Assembly: GCF_024349785.1 (NCBI RefSeq)
Contig: NZ_AP018818.1
Span: 857,501 to 921,500 of the forward strand
Reading direction: 5' to 3'
Source of the DNA: Sphingomonas bisphenolicum
GTDB taxonomy: Bacteria; Pseudomonadota; Alphaproteobacteria; Sphingomonadales; Sphingomonadaceae
Length of the DNA stretch: 64,000 bases
Shown: in pieces, positions 39,679 to 48,287 of the stretch
Position numbering within the stretch: the stretch's first letter is position 1
How the letters are laid out: the number at the start of each line of letters is the position of its first letter
Made by a program: the position numbers and the translations under genes
The notes under the pieces: model-generated
What the model was told of the DNA's origin: nothing
Seen by the model: the letters and a program-made list of their open reading frames with translations, nothing else
Database searches by the model: none

Positions 39679-41958
39679 TCAGAAGCTGACGTTGACGAAG
39701 CCGCCAACCGTGCGACGGGCATTGGGCGATGTGTAGTGAAGCAGGCCGAGCGCACCGTAATTCTGCCAGCCGGTCGAGAAATAGGTGTCGAACAGGTTGC
39801 GGGCATAGACGCCGAACTCGACCGTCTTACTGGGCAGCGCGAAGGTCAGGCGGGTGTTGACCAGGCCATAGCTCGGCACGTTAGAGTAGGCCGGCTGGCC
39901 CACCACGGTCCAATATTCGCTGCGATAGGCATAGTCGGCATGGGCGCGCACTTCGAAACCGGGGCCGAATTCGGTTTCATAGTCGATCGCCGCCGTGCCC
40001 GACCATTTGGGCGAGTTGGTCAGGCGCGATCCGGTATAGTCGGTCGTGGCGTTGTAGACATAGTCGGTGAACTTGGCGTCGGTATAGCTGAGCGCGCCTG
40101 ACAGGGTCAGGCCGCGCACCGGCTGGACCGCGATATTGCCTTCCACGCCCTGCGTGCGCAGGCCACCGGCGTTGCCGATCACCGTCGCGTCCAGCAGGCC
40201 GCCATTGCCATCGGGAATCTTGGTCAGGATGGTCGCCTGGAAGTCCTTGAAGTCCGAGCGGAAAATATCGACGTTCACGCGCAAACGGCGGCCGAACCAT
40301 TCGGACTTGATGCCCGCCTCCCATGCCTTGACCGTTTCATCGCGATAGGGCGCATATTTGTTGCCGACAAAGGCGATTCCCGCCGGTTTGTAGCCGGTCG
40401 AATAGCTCGCATAGAGCATGACATTGTCGGTGACCTGGAATTGCGGAGCGATGCGATACGAGAAGTTGTCGCCCGACACCTTGCCATAGTCGATGGTGGG
40501 GGCGGCGCTCGATCCGACGAAGATCGGCGTATAGCCCGCGATCGGCACGGGATCGACGGTGATGAAGTCCAGACCCTGTGAGTTGTTATCGTGGGTGTAG
40601 CGGCCACCCAGCGTCAGGCTGAGCCGGTCCGAAATGTTGAATTTGAGCTGGCCGAAGGCGGCCATCGTCTCGTTCTGTGCGTCGAAGCGGGAAGCGTTTG
40701 CGTCCACCCCGATCGCGCCGGTCAGCGCGAACAACCTCGGTGCGGGTACGCCGTTAGTGTACAACGGCGCACCGAGCGTACCCCATTGCAACTGCACCTG
40801 GCGCGCGCGCAGGTCGTTGTAGAAGCCGCCGACCAGCCATTCAACGAACCCGCCGGTGGGGGAGGCGAGATGGATTTCCTGGCTGACCTTTTGCGTATCC
40901 AGATAACCGTTATTGAACGGGATATAGGCATAACGATCGACAGGTACGAGGCTGGCGGGGGTCGCATTGTCATAGCGCGTGACGCGATAGGCGGTGATCG
41001 AGGTCAGGTCGAGATCGCCAAGCTTGGCGTTCAGGCGCAGCGACGTGCCCCATTCCTCGGTCGTGATCTGGCCAAAGGACGAGTCGGCCGTGTCGGCGCT
41101 CTTCGGGCCGGGGAAGACGCCCAGTTCATTGAGGATCGCGGTGACGGCGGCGGGCTGGCCAGAGACCGGCGTGCGCACGCTGCTGTCCCAATGATAGGCA
41201 TAGTCGCCCGACAGCATCAGGTTGAACTTGTCTGATGGTTCCAGATACAGCTTGGCGCGGCCGCCATATTCATGCTGTGATCCTACCTTGCGGTTCAGCG
41301 TCACGTTGCGGCCGAAGCCGTCATACGCCTGGTCGAAACCCGATACGCGCAATGCGGCGATCGGCCCCAGCGGGATATTCACCGTGCCGTTCAGGATGCG
41401 CTCGTCATGCTCGCCGAAGCTGGCGCTGGCTTTTACGGAGGTATCGCCGATCCTGGGCTTGCCGGTGGTCACCGCGATGACGCCGGATGTGGCGTTCTTC
41501 CCGAACAACGTGCCCTGTGGCCCCATCAGCACATCGACGCGCTCGATATCGACCAGTCCGGTCAAGCCATTGGCGCGCTGGCCGTCCATCACGACATCGT
41601 CGACCACGACACTGACCGACTTTGCGTTGGAAAAGTCGAAGGAGGTGCTGCCGACGCCGCGGATCTGGAAGGCGGCGCCCTGCGTCGGATCATATTGCAC
41701 GCCCGGCATGGTATATTGAAGGTCGGTGACGGAGGTGTAGCCGGCCTTGGCCAGCGTCTCACCGCTGATCGACTGGATCGCCAATGGCACCTTCTGGCTG
41801 CTTTCGGCGCGGCGCTCGGCGGTCACCACGATTTCCGTGAGGCCTGTATCCTCCGCAGCTTCCTGCGCCTGGGCGATTCCCGCACCGAAGGGCGCGGCGG
41901 CGCCCATCAGCATTGTAGAAACCAGGTAAAAGGCGCGCTTTCCCTTGAGAATTGACAT
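39679..41958 (-). CDS. TonB-dependent receptor paired with PI-PLC
   Basis: A 759-residue outer-membrane receptor. The signal ends near GIAQAQ, and the TonB box region is TEIVVTAERRAESSQKVPLAI. The plug contains FQIRGVGSTSFDF and DVLMGPQGTLFGKNATSGVIAVTT, the pattern of FecA/FyuA-like sphingomonad receptors. The barrel ends GGFVNVSF with terminal Phe. It lies downstream of the double-HTH TetR gene on the same strand, with palindromes in the 120-bp gap, and just upstream of the PI-PLC gene. The ligand is unknown; an inositol- or phosphate-containing compound is suggested by the neighbour. Confidence 0.93.
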   Translation of the reverse strand: MSILKGKRAFYLVSTMLMGAAAPFGAGIAQAQEAAEDTGLTEIVVTAERRAESSQKVPLAIQSISGETLAKAGYTSVTDLQYTMPGVQYDPTQGAAFQIRGVGSTSFDFSNAKSVSVVVDDVVMDGQRANGLTGLVDIERVDVLMGPQGTLFGKNATSGVIAVTTGKPRIGDTSVKASASFGEHDERILNGTVNIPLGPIAALRVSGFDQAYDGFGRNVTLNRKVGSQHEYGGRAKLYLEPSDKFNLMLSGDYAYHWDSSVRTPVSGQPAAVTAILNELGVFPGPKSADTADSSFGQITTEEWGTSLRLNAKLGDLDLTSITAYRVTRYDNATPASLVPVDRYAYIPFNNGYLDTQKVSQEIHLASPTGGFVEWLVGGFYNDLRARQVQLQWGTLGAPLYTNGVPAPRLFALTGAIGVDANASRFDAQNETMAAFGQLKFNISDRLSLTLGGRYTHDNNSQGLDFITVDPVPIAGYTPIFVGSSAAPTIDYGKVSGDNFSYRIAPQFQVTDNVMLYASYSTGYKPAGIAFVGNKYAPYRDETVKAWEAGIKSEWFGRRLRVNVDIFRSDFKDFQATILTKIPDGNGGLLDATVIGNAGGLRTQGVEGNIAVQPVRGLTLSGALSYTDAKFTDYVYNATTDYTGSRLTNSPKWSGTAAIDYETEFGPGFEVRAHADYAYRSEYWTVVGQPAYSNVPSYGLVNTRLTFALPSKTVEFGVYARNLFDTYFSTGWQNYGALGLLHYTSPNARRTVGGFVNVSF

Positions 41959-42024
41959 GATTTTTGCTCCGTCCCTGCAAATGTTGGGGCGGCACTAGGG
42001 CTGATTGGTGACGGTTTTAAGACG

Positions 42025-42057
42025 ATAGTTCGACTATAATATCTACCATAAAAGATA
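42025..42057. promoter_or_regulatory. Palindromes upstream of TonB receptor (possible TetR operator)
   Basis: ATAGT-TCG-ACTAT (42025-42037) is a perfect inverted repeat. TATCT-N8-AGATA (42040-42057) follows at once. They lie in the AT-rich gap between the TetR-like gene and the TonB receptor. Binding by that TetR protein is inferred from position only. Confidence 0.45.
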
Positions 42058-42078
42058 ATTTAAAACGATCGTACTGCA

Positions 42079-43251
42079 TCACGCGAGAAGTGCGGTGACA
42101 TCGGGGCCGGACAACGGCGCTTCTCCGACGGCCATTGCGCGGAGACCATTGCCGATCATCGCCATGACCATTGCCTGCACCCGCGCACGGTCGAAGCCGG
42201 GGGCGATGCCCAACCATTGGGCGACCTGAACATGCACATTTTCCGCGCGCCGCCGCCGCATATCGATCGCGAACGGTATGAAGTCGGGATTCCACAATGC
42301 GGTCAGGGCGCTGTCATGGGTCAGGCGGATCACATCGCCGCTGCCCGGTGCCGCGGCATTGGTCGCCCGGATATCCGCGCGCATCCGTCGATAGATGGCC
42401 TCCACCCCCGCGGAAAGTATGTCCCGCTGGGAAGGGTAATGATGCGCCACGCTGGATGCGGCCATGGCGCAGGCGTGGCCGACGACGCGATGCGATAGCG
42501 CGCCCACACCCTGTGCGATGATGACGTCAGCGATATGGTCGGCGATGACAGCCTTGGCGCCCTCGGGTATTTCGGCCGCCTTGCCGAGTGCGGCGGCAGC
42601 CGGCACCGCCAGTCGGTCGACCAGATGCATATGCCATGCGTTCCGGTCGCCCCCGACCGGCAGGCTGTGGTCCCGCAGCAAGCCACGCACCGTGGAATGG
42701 CGCAACAGCCTATAATCCACATTATCCGCCAGCAGCAGCGAAAAGGGCTGTTCGTCCAGGCAATAGCGCGCGACCCTTCGGCTCAGGCCCGGCCGGTCGG
42801 TCGGGACGCCCAGCAGATCGGTCCAGAGCTTCTCGCCATGGTCGAGCAAGATCCTCACGTCCGGCATCGCCCGGGCGTCCCGACTGGCGAGGAGCGCGAG
42901 TTCACAAGTGACGATCGCCGACGTACGCCGCTCGGGCAGGTCGAGCCATTCGCAGATCAGGTCGGGCAGGATGTGCGCCGCGACAGGATCGACACCGGCC
43001 AGTCGTTCTCGCCAGCGATGCCCGACTGCGGTGAGCAGATCGATTTCCCGGTCCACGATCGCGCGGACCAGCGCCGCGCGATCGCCGATGCGGTAGCTGA
43101 TCGAGCCTACGGATATGCCGGCCTCGTCGGCAACGGTGCGCAGGCTCATGCCGGACAGTCCCCGATGCGCGATGACGGTTCGGGCGGCGTCCAAAATAGC
43201 CGCGTTGCCTTCAAGACTACGGGTGGCGCTTCGATCGGGAGAACTGGTCAT
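42079..43251 (-). CDS. TetR-type regulator with two HTH domains in one chain
   Basis: About 390 residues, twice the usual TetR length. The first HTH spans residues ~18-72 (ILDAARTVIAHRG, MSLRTVADEAGISVGSISYRIGDRAALV). A second TetR-like HTH lies at ~230-280 (IADVIIAQGVGALSHRVVGHACAMAASSVAHHYPSQRDIL), followed by its own helical domain. The chain thus looks like two fused TetR protomers. The frame extends to 43329, but the N-terminal part there is not TetR-like and crowds the divergent MFS gene; ATG 43251 is favoured, without a clear ribosome site. It probably regulates the MFS gene, the TonB receptor and itself. Confidence 0.85.
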   Translation of the reverse strand: MTSSPDRSATRSLEGNAAILDAARTVIAHRGLSGMSLRTVADEAGISVGSISYRIGDRAALVRAIVDREIDLLTAVGHRWRERLAGVDPVAAHILPDLICEWLDLPERRTSAIVTCELALLASRDARAMPDVRILLDHGEKLWTDLLGVPTDRPGLSRRVARYCLDEQPFSLLLADNVDYRLLRHSTVRGLLRDHSLPVGGDRNAWHMHLVDRLAVPAAAALGKAAEIPEGAKAVIADHIADVIIAQGVGALSHRVVGHACAMAASSVAHHYPSQRDILSAGVEAIYRRMRADIRATNAAAPGSGDVIRLTHDSALTALWNPDFIPFAIDMRRRRAENVHVQVAQWLGIAPGFDRARVQAMVMAMIGNGLRAMAVGEAPLSGPDVTALLA

Positions 43252-43331
43252 GCGCCATTGCATATCGTGTAGCGACGAACAGTCCAGCTTGACGCGTCGT
43301 CCCAATTCGGATTGTCGCCAGCCTGTCACGC

Positions 43332-44612
43332 ATGGCGTCTATCGGCCCGGCTGTGACCGCCAATCGCCTGCTCCCGATCGCCTTCGGCATGACCCATGCG
43401 GGCAAGAGCCTGCTGTGGGCGGGCACCGACGCCTTCACCCTCTTCATCCTCGTCAAGATACTGCATATGCCGCCAGTCACGGCCGGCGCGCTGTTCGTGC
43501 TGTCCTCCTTCTGGAACGCGATGGTAGATGGCGTCTGGGGCCATATTGTCAATCGCTGCGCGGCAATCCGCATGATATTGCCGAGCCTGTGCGGCCTGGC
43601 GGCGGGACTGGGCTGCCTGTCCTTCATCGTTCTGCCCTGGTTACCGACCGAGTCCACAGCCGAGACGATTTTTGCGCTTTTCCTGTTCAGGACGGCCTTC
43701 TCGCTCCTCGACGTCCCGCACAACGCCACGGCGGCTGTACTCGCCAATCTCCATGGCCATCTGGTCGTAGCGCGGTGGCGATCGATCCTGAGCGCCCTGA
43801 CTGCAATCATGGTGGCTGCGGCGGCTTTACCGATGATCGACACGGCAGTCATCGGGCCGCATATTGCGCGGATGATGTTCCTGGGAATTGCCGGCCTGGC
43901 TTGCTTGCTGCTGGCGCCGCTTCCCTGGCTGATACGCATGGCTCGCCCCGCGACGCCAATTTTCCGTAACGCGCGCATGGGCCATGCCAAGGGGGTGTCG
44001 CTAAGCGGACTCGCGCTATTCTGTCTCGCCCAGATGCTGGGTTTCGCAGCGCTGGGCTCCATGGGCAAGGCGATGCTACATGCGGGCGCGATGCAGGGCT
44101 GGTTGTTCGACTATGCCCTGTTGATCCTCACCGTGGTCCGCCTCGCGGCGGTCGGCCTGTGGTCGCCTCTCGCCGCGCATATGGGGTCCGCCAGAGCGTT
44201 GAGTGTGGCTTATATGGGCAGCGCGTTCGCAACCATCGCCCTCCCCGCAGCGATCGGTCAAGGGACATGGAGTGCCGCCGTAATTCTTGGCCTTTTGGGA
44301 ATGTCCGTTGGTGGCGTGATCCTGCTGGCCTGGTCCAGCTTCTCCGAGCAACTGGGCAATTGGGGCATGGCGGATGATCCGGCCGCCGCCGCCCGGGCCT
44401 ATGGCTGGTTCACGGCGACATCGAAGATCGGTCTGGGCTTTTCCGGCCTGTTCACCGGCGCCTGGTTGAGCCAGGCGGGCGGTGGCTCGCTCTGGGCATT
44501 GTGGATGCTCGTCATGCCCATTGCCATCCTGTGTCTCGCAAGCGCTTTGCTGGCTTGGCCCGGTTGGGGTTTGAGGATGCGCTTGATGTTGCAGCGGTTT
44601 GAGCCGGCCTGA
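43332..44612 (+). CDS. MFS transporter, GPH (MelB-like) type
   Basis: A 426-residue inner-membrane permease with about 12 helices. The N-terminal half shows the glycoside-pentoside-hexuronide symporter pattern: an early FGMTHAGKSLLW, then WNAMVDGVWGHIVNR, where the Asp-containing motif replaces the usual D-P-x-x-G, and FSLLDVPHNATAAVLANLHG. It is divergent from the double-HTH TetR gene with ~80 bp between starts, so regulation by that protein is likely. The substrate is unknown. Confidence 0.8.
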   Translation: MASIGPAVTANRLLPIAFGMTHAGKSLLWAGTDAFTLFILVKILHMPPVTAGALFVLSSFWNAMVDGVWGHIVNRCAAIRMILPSLCGLAAGLGCLSFIVLPWLPTESTAETIFALFLFRTAFSLLDVPHNATAAVLANLHGHLVVARWRSILSALTAIMVAAAALPMIDTAVIGPHIARMMFLGIAGLACLLLAPLPWLIRMARPATPIFRNARMGHAKGVSLSGLALFCLAQMLGFAALGSMGKAMLHAGAMQGWLFDYALLILTVVRLAAVGLWSPLAAHMGSARALSVAYMGSAFATIALPAAIGQGTWSAAVILGLLGMSVGGVILLAWSSFSEQLGNWGMADDPAAAARAYGWFTATSKIGLGFSGLFTGAWLSQAGGGSLWALWMLVMPIAILCLASALLAWPGWGLRMRLMLQRFEPA

Positions 44613-44872
44613 GTCGCTTGAGAAAATCGCTATGGGCAAAAAATGGGCGCGAGATCGGCAGATCGTTTCCGGCGGCCTTTGCGCACTGAGGCGGGTGGCC
44701 CGATTTTCCACCACGGCATGGAACCCATCGCCTCAACGCAGTGGGCGGCGCACGTCGCCCGCCTACATCTTGCTGGGCGACGGACATGATCGGTGCGCCT
44801 ATATAATCCTCTCAGCATTCCATTCGACTGCGGCCCTGCGGGGCACAGTTCAATCCAAAAGTTCGATATCAT

Positions 44873-45814
44873 TCAGTTTTGAGGTCTTAAGACGAGGGCG
44901 ACGCCATTTTCTTCCGTTGCCATCACGGCTGTGCCAGCGGGCAGGGCCTGGGTGACGTCATGCCGATTGATCGGGACCGGGTTAGGACTGTTCGGCGCTG
45001 GCCCGCGCAGAAAGGTCTTGTCGTCCAAAACAAGCGTGACATCGATTTCTTCTTCGCTGCGGATGACGATTTGATCTGTCGATATGCTCTTGACGGTGCC
45101 GACGACCGGAAGTCGGTCGGATCTGCGCACCGCACGAATATCAAGGGACAGGCGGAACCGGTCGGACGTGTTCGAGCGTCCATAATGCGGCATGGTACGG
45201 GTAAAGATCACCACGTCGCCAAGGCGGTAATCGGCCGTGCTCCAACTGTCCTCCGGGATCGGTCCGTCGGTAAAGCCCGCCTTGCCGTCGGCAAATGCCA
45301 TGTAACCGCGTTTCTCCTGGCCCGCGGCTATGACCAGGCCGCCGACCTTGTCATCGATATCTGTGAGCGGCATCCAGCAGGTGACGAACTCCACGCCGGG
45401 ATTGGACATGCCATCCTGATGCAGGCCTAGATAAGCGTCGGACGTGGCGTTCCTGTTCGGTGCTACGATGCGATAATAATCCATCGGAATCCAGTAAACG
45501 GCGTCGTCCAGCACATCCTCGAAAAACGCGTTGATCCGGGGCTCGCGGACGAACTTCTGCCAGACTTTCCGTTGGTGCAGCGTACGGAAGGTGGCTGGGA
45601 AATTCTCGATCGGTCGGCCGTTCCAGAACGGGTCGGTTGAATCGGCATCGACCAGTTCGAGCGCCTTGAGTTCGCGCATATATTCGTCACGCAATGCGGT
45701 CGTCGCCTCCCGATCGAGAACATCCCGGAAGAACCAGTAGCCATGCTCCTCCCAGATGCGCGTCAGCGCCTCGCGGTCTCCCAGGGCATGGGTGGAATCC
45801 ATCAGTTCACGCAC
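44873..45814 (-). CDS. Phytanoyl-CoA dioxygenase-like enzyme with C-terminal beta domain
   Basis: A 313-residue Fe(II)/2-oxoglutarate oxygenase. The PhyH fold covers residues ~10-229: GYWFFRDVLD, LGLHQDGMS (first His and Asp of the iron triad), CWMPLTDIDDKVGGLVIAAG, GDVVIFTRTMPHYGRSNTSDRFRLSLDIR (third His and the 2-oxoglutarate Arg). Residues 230-313 form a separate strand-rich part resembling DUF5666-type modules (VGTVKSISTDQIVIR, VTLVLDDKTFLRG, LPAGTAVMATEENGVALVL). GTG 45814 is chosen because GGGAGA lies 6 nt upstream; longer frames lack this. Divergent from the SDR-led operon, it probably hydroxylates the same substrate. Confidence 0.82.
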   Translation of the reverse strand: MRELMDSTHALGDREALTRIWEEHGYWFFRDVLDREATTALRDEYMRELKALELVDADSTDPFWNGRPIENFPATFRTLHQRKVWQKFVREPRINAFFEDVLDDAVYWIPMDYYRIVAPNRNATSDAYLGLHQDGMSNPGVEFVTCWMPLTDIDDKVGGLVIAAGQEKRGYMAFADGKAGFTDGPIPEDSWSTADYRLGDVVIFTRTMPHYGRSNTSDRFRLSLDIRAVRRSDRLPVVGTVKSISTDQIVIRSEEEIDVTLVLDDKTFLRGPAPNSPNPVPINRHDVTQALPAGTAVMATEENGVALVLRPQN

Positions 45815-45966
45815 ATCGTTTCTCCCGCCAACCCGGCTGTTGCCGAAGATATCGGGGCAAACATGCGTGGCTTGGCCTGACGCGGCCATATGACAGAACG
45901 CGGCAGTTTTGCGCCATGTCCAAGGGCGCGAGCCTATCGCATGGTCCATCCGGAAGCGGAGGATAT

Positions 45967-46824
45967 GTGACAAGATCGACGGTAGGAACGAGCGCGCGAC
46001 CCGACCTTCCCCTGGCGGTGGTGGTCGGGGCCGGTGGCATGGGCGCAGCGATCGCGCGCCGGCTTGGCGCGCGTAATAGGTTGATAGTTGCCGACCGCGA
46101 TCGGGCTAGTCTTGATCGGCTGGTTGCTGCCTTGTGTGGGGAAGGTCATGATGCGCGCGGCGTCGTGTGTGACGTGACCGACCGCGCTGCGGTTGAGGAA
46201 TTTGCTGAGGTGGTTGCAAAAGCGGGGCCGCTGGCAGCGCTGGCCCATGTCGTCGGACTGTCGCCGAGCATGGGTGATTTTCGCACGATCATGGCGGTAA
46301 ATCTAATCGGCGCCCGCCTGATTCATGATGCGATGCTGCCGCTGGCGACCGGCGGCACGGCCGCGATCTTCATTGCTTCGCTGGCTGCGCATGCGGCGCC
46401 GATCGATCCGTCGCTGCACGCGATATTGGACGATCCGCTGGCGCCCGTTTTCCTGGACAGGATCGAAACGGCGCCAGATGAACCCGCGACGCCTACACTG
46501 GCCTATCGTCTATCCAAATCAGCCCTGATCCGCCTGTGTCAGCGTGAAGCACGGGCATGGGGAGCGCAAGGCGCGCGCATCCTTTCGCTGTCGCCGGGCC
46601 TGATCGCGACGCCGATGGGCGCGCTTGAATTTGAAAAGCAGCCGATGAAGTACGACCTGCTGGCCGCCACGCCGCTGGCGCGCGAGGGTACGATGCTGGA
46701 GATCGCGGCGACCGTCGACTTCCTCATATCGCGCGATGCCTCCTTCATCAGCGGTATCGACATTCTTGTGGACGGCGGGCTGCTTGCCGCCACGCGCCAT
46801 CCTGCTTCCGGAGAGCCGACGTGA
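45967..46824 (+). CDS. Short-chain dehydrogenase/reductase
   Basis: A 285-residue NAD(P)-dependent oxidoreductase. The Rossmann motif is VVVGAGGMGAAIARRLGA, the acidic stop is CDVTDRAAV, and the active site is Y-x-x-x-K in LAYRLSKSALIRL. The C-terminus has SPGLIATPMG and FISGIDILVDGGLL, as in classical SDRs. The usual NNAG segment is altered (LAHVVGLSPS), so it is an atypical member. The start is GTG 45967 with GCGGAGGAT just upstream. It opens the operon and its stop overlaps the ALDH start (GTGA). Confidence 0.88.
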   Translation: MTRSTVGTSARPDLPLAVVVGAGGMGAAIARRLGARNRLIVADRDRASLDRLVAALCGEGHDARGVVCDVTDRAAVEEFAEVVAKAGPLAALAHVVGLSPSMGDFRTIMAVNLIGARLIHDAMLPLATGGTAAIFIASLAAHAAPIDPSLHAILDDPLAPVFLDRIETAPDEPATPTLAYRLSKSALIRLCQREARAWGAQGARILSLSPGLIATPMGALEFEKQPMKYDLLAATPLAREGTMLEIAATVDFLISRDASFISGIDILVDGGLLAATRHPASGEPT

Positions 46825-48287
46825 CCGCACCGACAACCCCGATCCCTGTCCATCTGCATATCGGCGACCGTAGATTAGCGCAGGCATCTGGCGGCACGCA
46901 CGATCATATCTATCCCGCGGACGGATCGACCACGAGCCGCATCCCGCTGGCGGGCGCCGCCGAAGCGCAGGAGGCGGTTGAGGCTGCGTCAGAGGCGTTC
47001 AAGAGCTGGCGCCGGTCCAAGCCCATCGAGCGGCGCCAGATGCTGCAGCGTCTGGCGCAACTGATACGCGATAATGACGCGGAGTTCGGACGGCTGGGGG
47101 CGCTGGACAACGGTACGCCTGCAACCTTTGCGGCGGGCGGGGCGCATATCGCCGCTGAATGGATCGACTATTATGCCGGTTGGGCGGACCGGATCGAAAG
47201 CCGGGTCAACAGCACGGTGATGGCCGACGGCGAACTGGGCTACACGCTGGCCGAACCCTATGGCGTGATCGGCGTCATCATCACCTGGAACGGTCCGCTG
47301 ATCTCGCTGGGCATGAAAGTCGCGCCGGCGATCGCGGCGGGCAATACGGTGGTGGTGAAGCCGTCCGAGATGACGCCCTATTCTGGCGAGCTGTTCATGA
47401 AGCTGGCGGCGGAGGCGGGCATTCCGGCTGGCGTCATCAACATGATCCCCGGATCGATCGAGGCGGGCGACGCGCTGGTGCGGCATCCTCTGGTCGAGAA
47501 GGTGAGCTTCACCGGCGGGCCAGTGACGGCGCGCAAGATATTGGCGGCCTGCGCCGAACAGATGAAACCCGCGGTGCTGGAACTGGGCGGAAAGTCGGCC
47601 AATATCATCTTCCCCGATGCCGATCTGGATGCAGCCTGCACCTTCGGCGTGTTCAATTCGATCGGCATGATGAGCGGCCAGGGGTGCGCCTTCCCCACGC
47701 GGCTGCTGGTTCATACGGACATTTACGACCAGGTCGTCGAGCGGGTGTTGGCGATCGCCGCCCACATCAAGGTCGGCGATCCCTTCGACGCTGTCACGAC
47801 GTCAGGCCCGGTGATCAACGAGGCCGGCATGAACCGCATCCTGGCGATGATCGAAACCGCGAAGGCACGGGGTGCGGGGACATTGCTGATGGGTGGAAAC
47901 CGGATCGGCGGTGCACTGGCCAGCGGCTATTTCATCGAGCCGACCATATTCGGAGAGGTCGATCCGGATTCGGAACTGGCGCAGAAGGAATTGTTCGGCC
48001 CGGTACTGGCGATCAGTCGCTTTCGTGACGAGGCCGAGGCGATCCGCATCGCCAACGCCACCCGTTACGGCCTGTCCGCCTATGCCGAAACGCGCGATCT
48101 CGGCATTGCGATGCGGCTGGCGGAAGAGCTGAAGAGCGGCTGCGTGCTGATTAACCAGTCCCGTAACATCCAGCCCAAGCGACCGTTCGGCGGACTGCTC
48201 GACAGCGGCTATGGGCGCGAGGGCGGCAAGGAGGGGCTGGACGAGTTCCTGCGGGTCAAGACCGTCGGCATCGGGCTGCCGCGGTGA
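46821..48287 (+). CDS. Aldehyde dehydrogenase (NAD(P)+)
   Basis: A 488-residue ALDH superfamily enzyme. Conserved parts: PYGVIGVIITWNGP and VVVKPSEMTP in the cofactor domain, FTGGPVTARKI, LELGGKSANIIFPDAD with the catalytic Glu, GQGCAFPTRLLV with the catalytic Cys, KELFGPVLAISRF and PFGGLLDSGYGREGG. GTG start at 46821 overlaps the SDR stop by 4 nt, with GGAGAG upstream. It likely oxidises an aldehyde made by a neighbouring dehydrogenase or oxygenase. Substrate unknown. Confidence 0.94.
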   Translation: MTAPTTPIPVHLHIGDRRLAQASGGTHDHIYPADGSTTSRIPLAGAAEAQEAVEAASEAFKSWRRSKPIERRQMLQRLAQLIRDNDAEFGRLGALDNGTPATFAAGGAHIAAEWIDYYAGWADRIESRVNSTVMADGELGYTLAEPYGVIGVIITWNGPLISLGMKVAPAIAAGNTVVVKPSEMTPYSGELFMKLAAEAGIPAGVINMIPGSIEAGDALVRHPLVEKVSFTGGPVTARKILAACAEQMKPAVLELGGKSANIIFPDADLDAACTFGVFNSIGMMSGQGCAFPTRLLVHTDIYDQVVERVLAIAAHIKVGDPFDAVTTSGPVINEAGMNRILAMIETAKARGAGTLLMGGNRIGGALASGYFIEPTIFGEVDPDSELAQKELFGPVLAISRFRDEAEAIRIANATRYGLSAYAETRDLGIAMRLAEELKSGCVLINQSRNIQPKRPFGGLLDSGYGREGGKEGLDEFLRVKTVGIGLPR

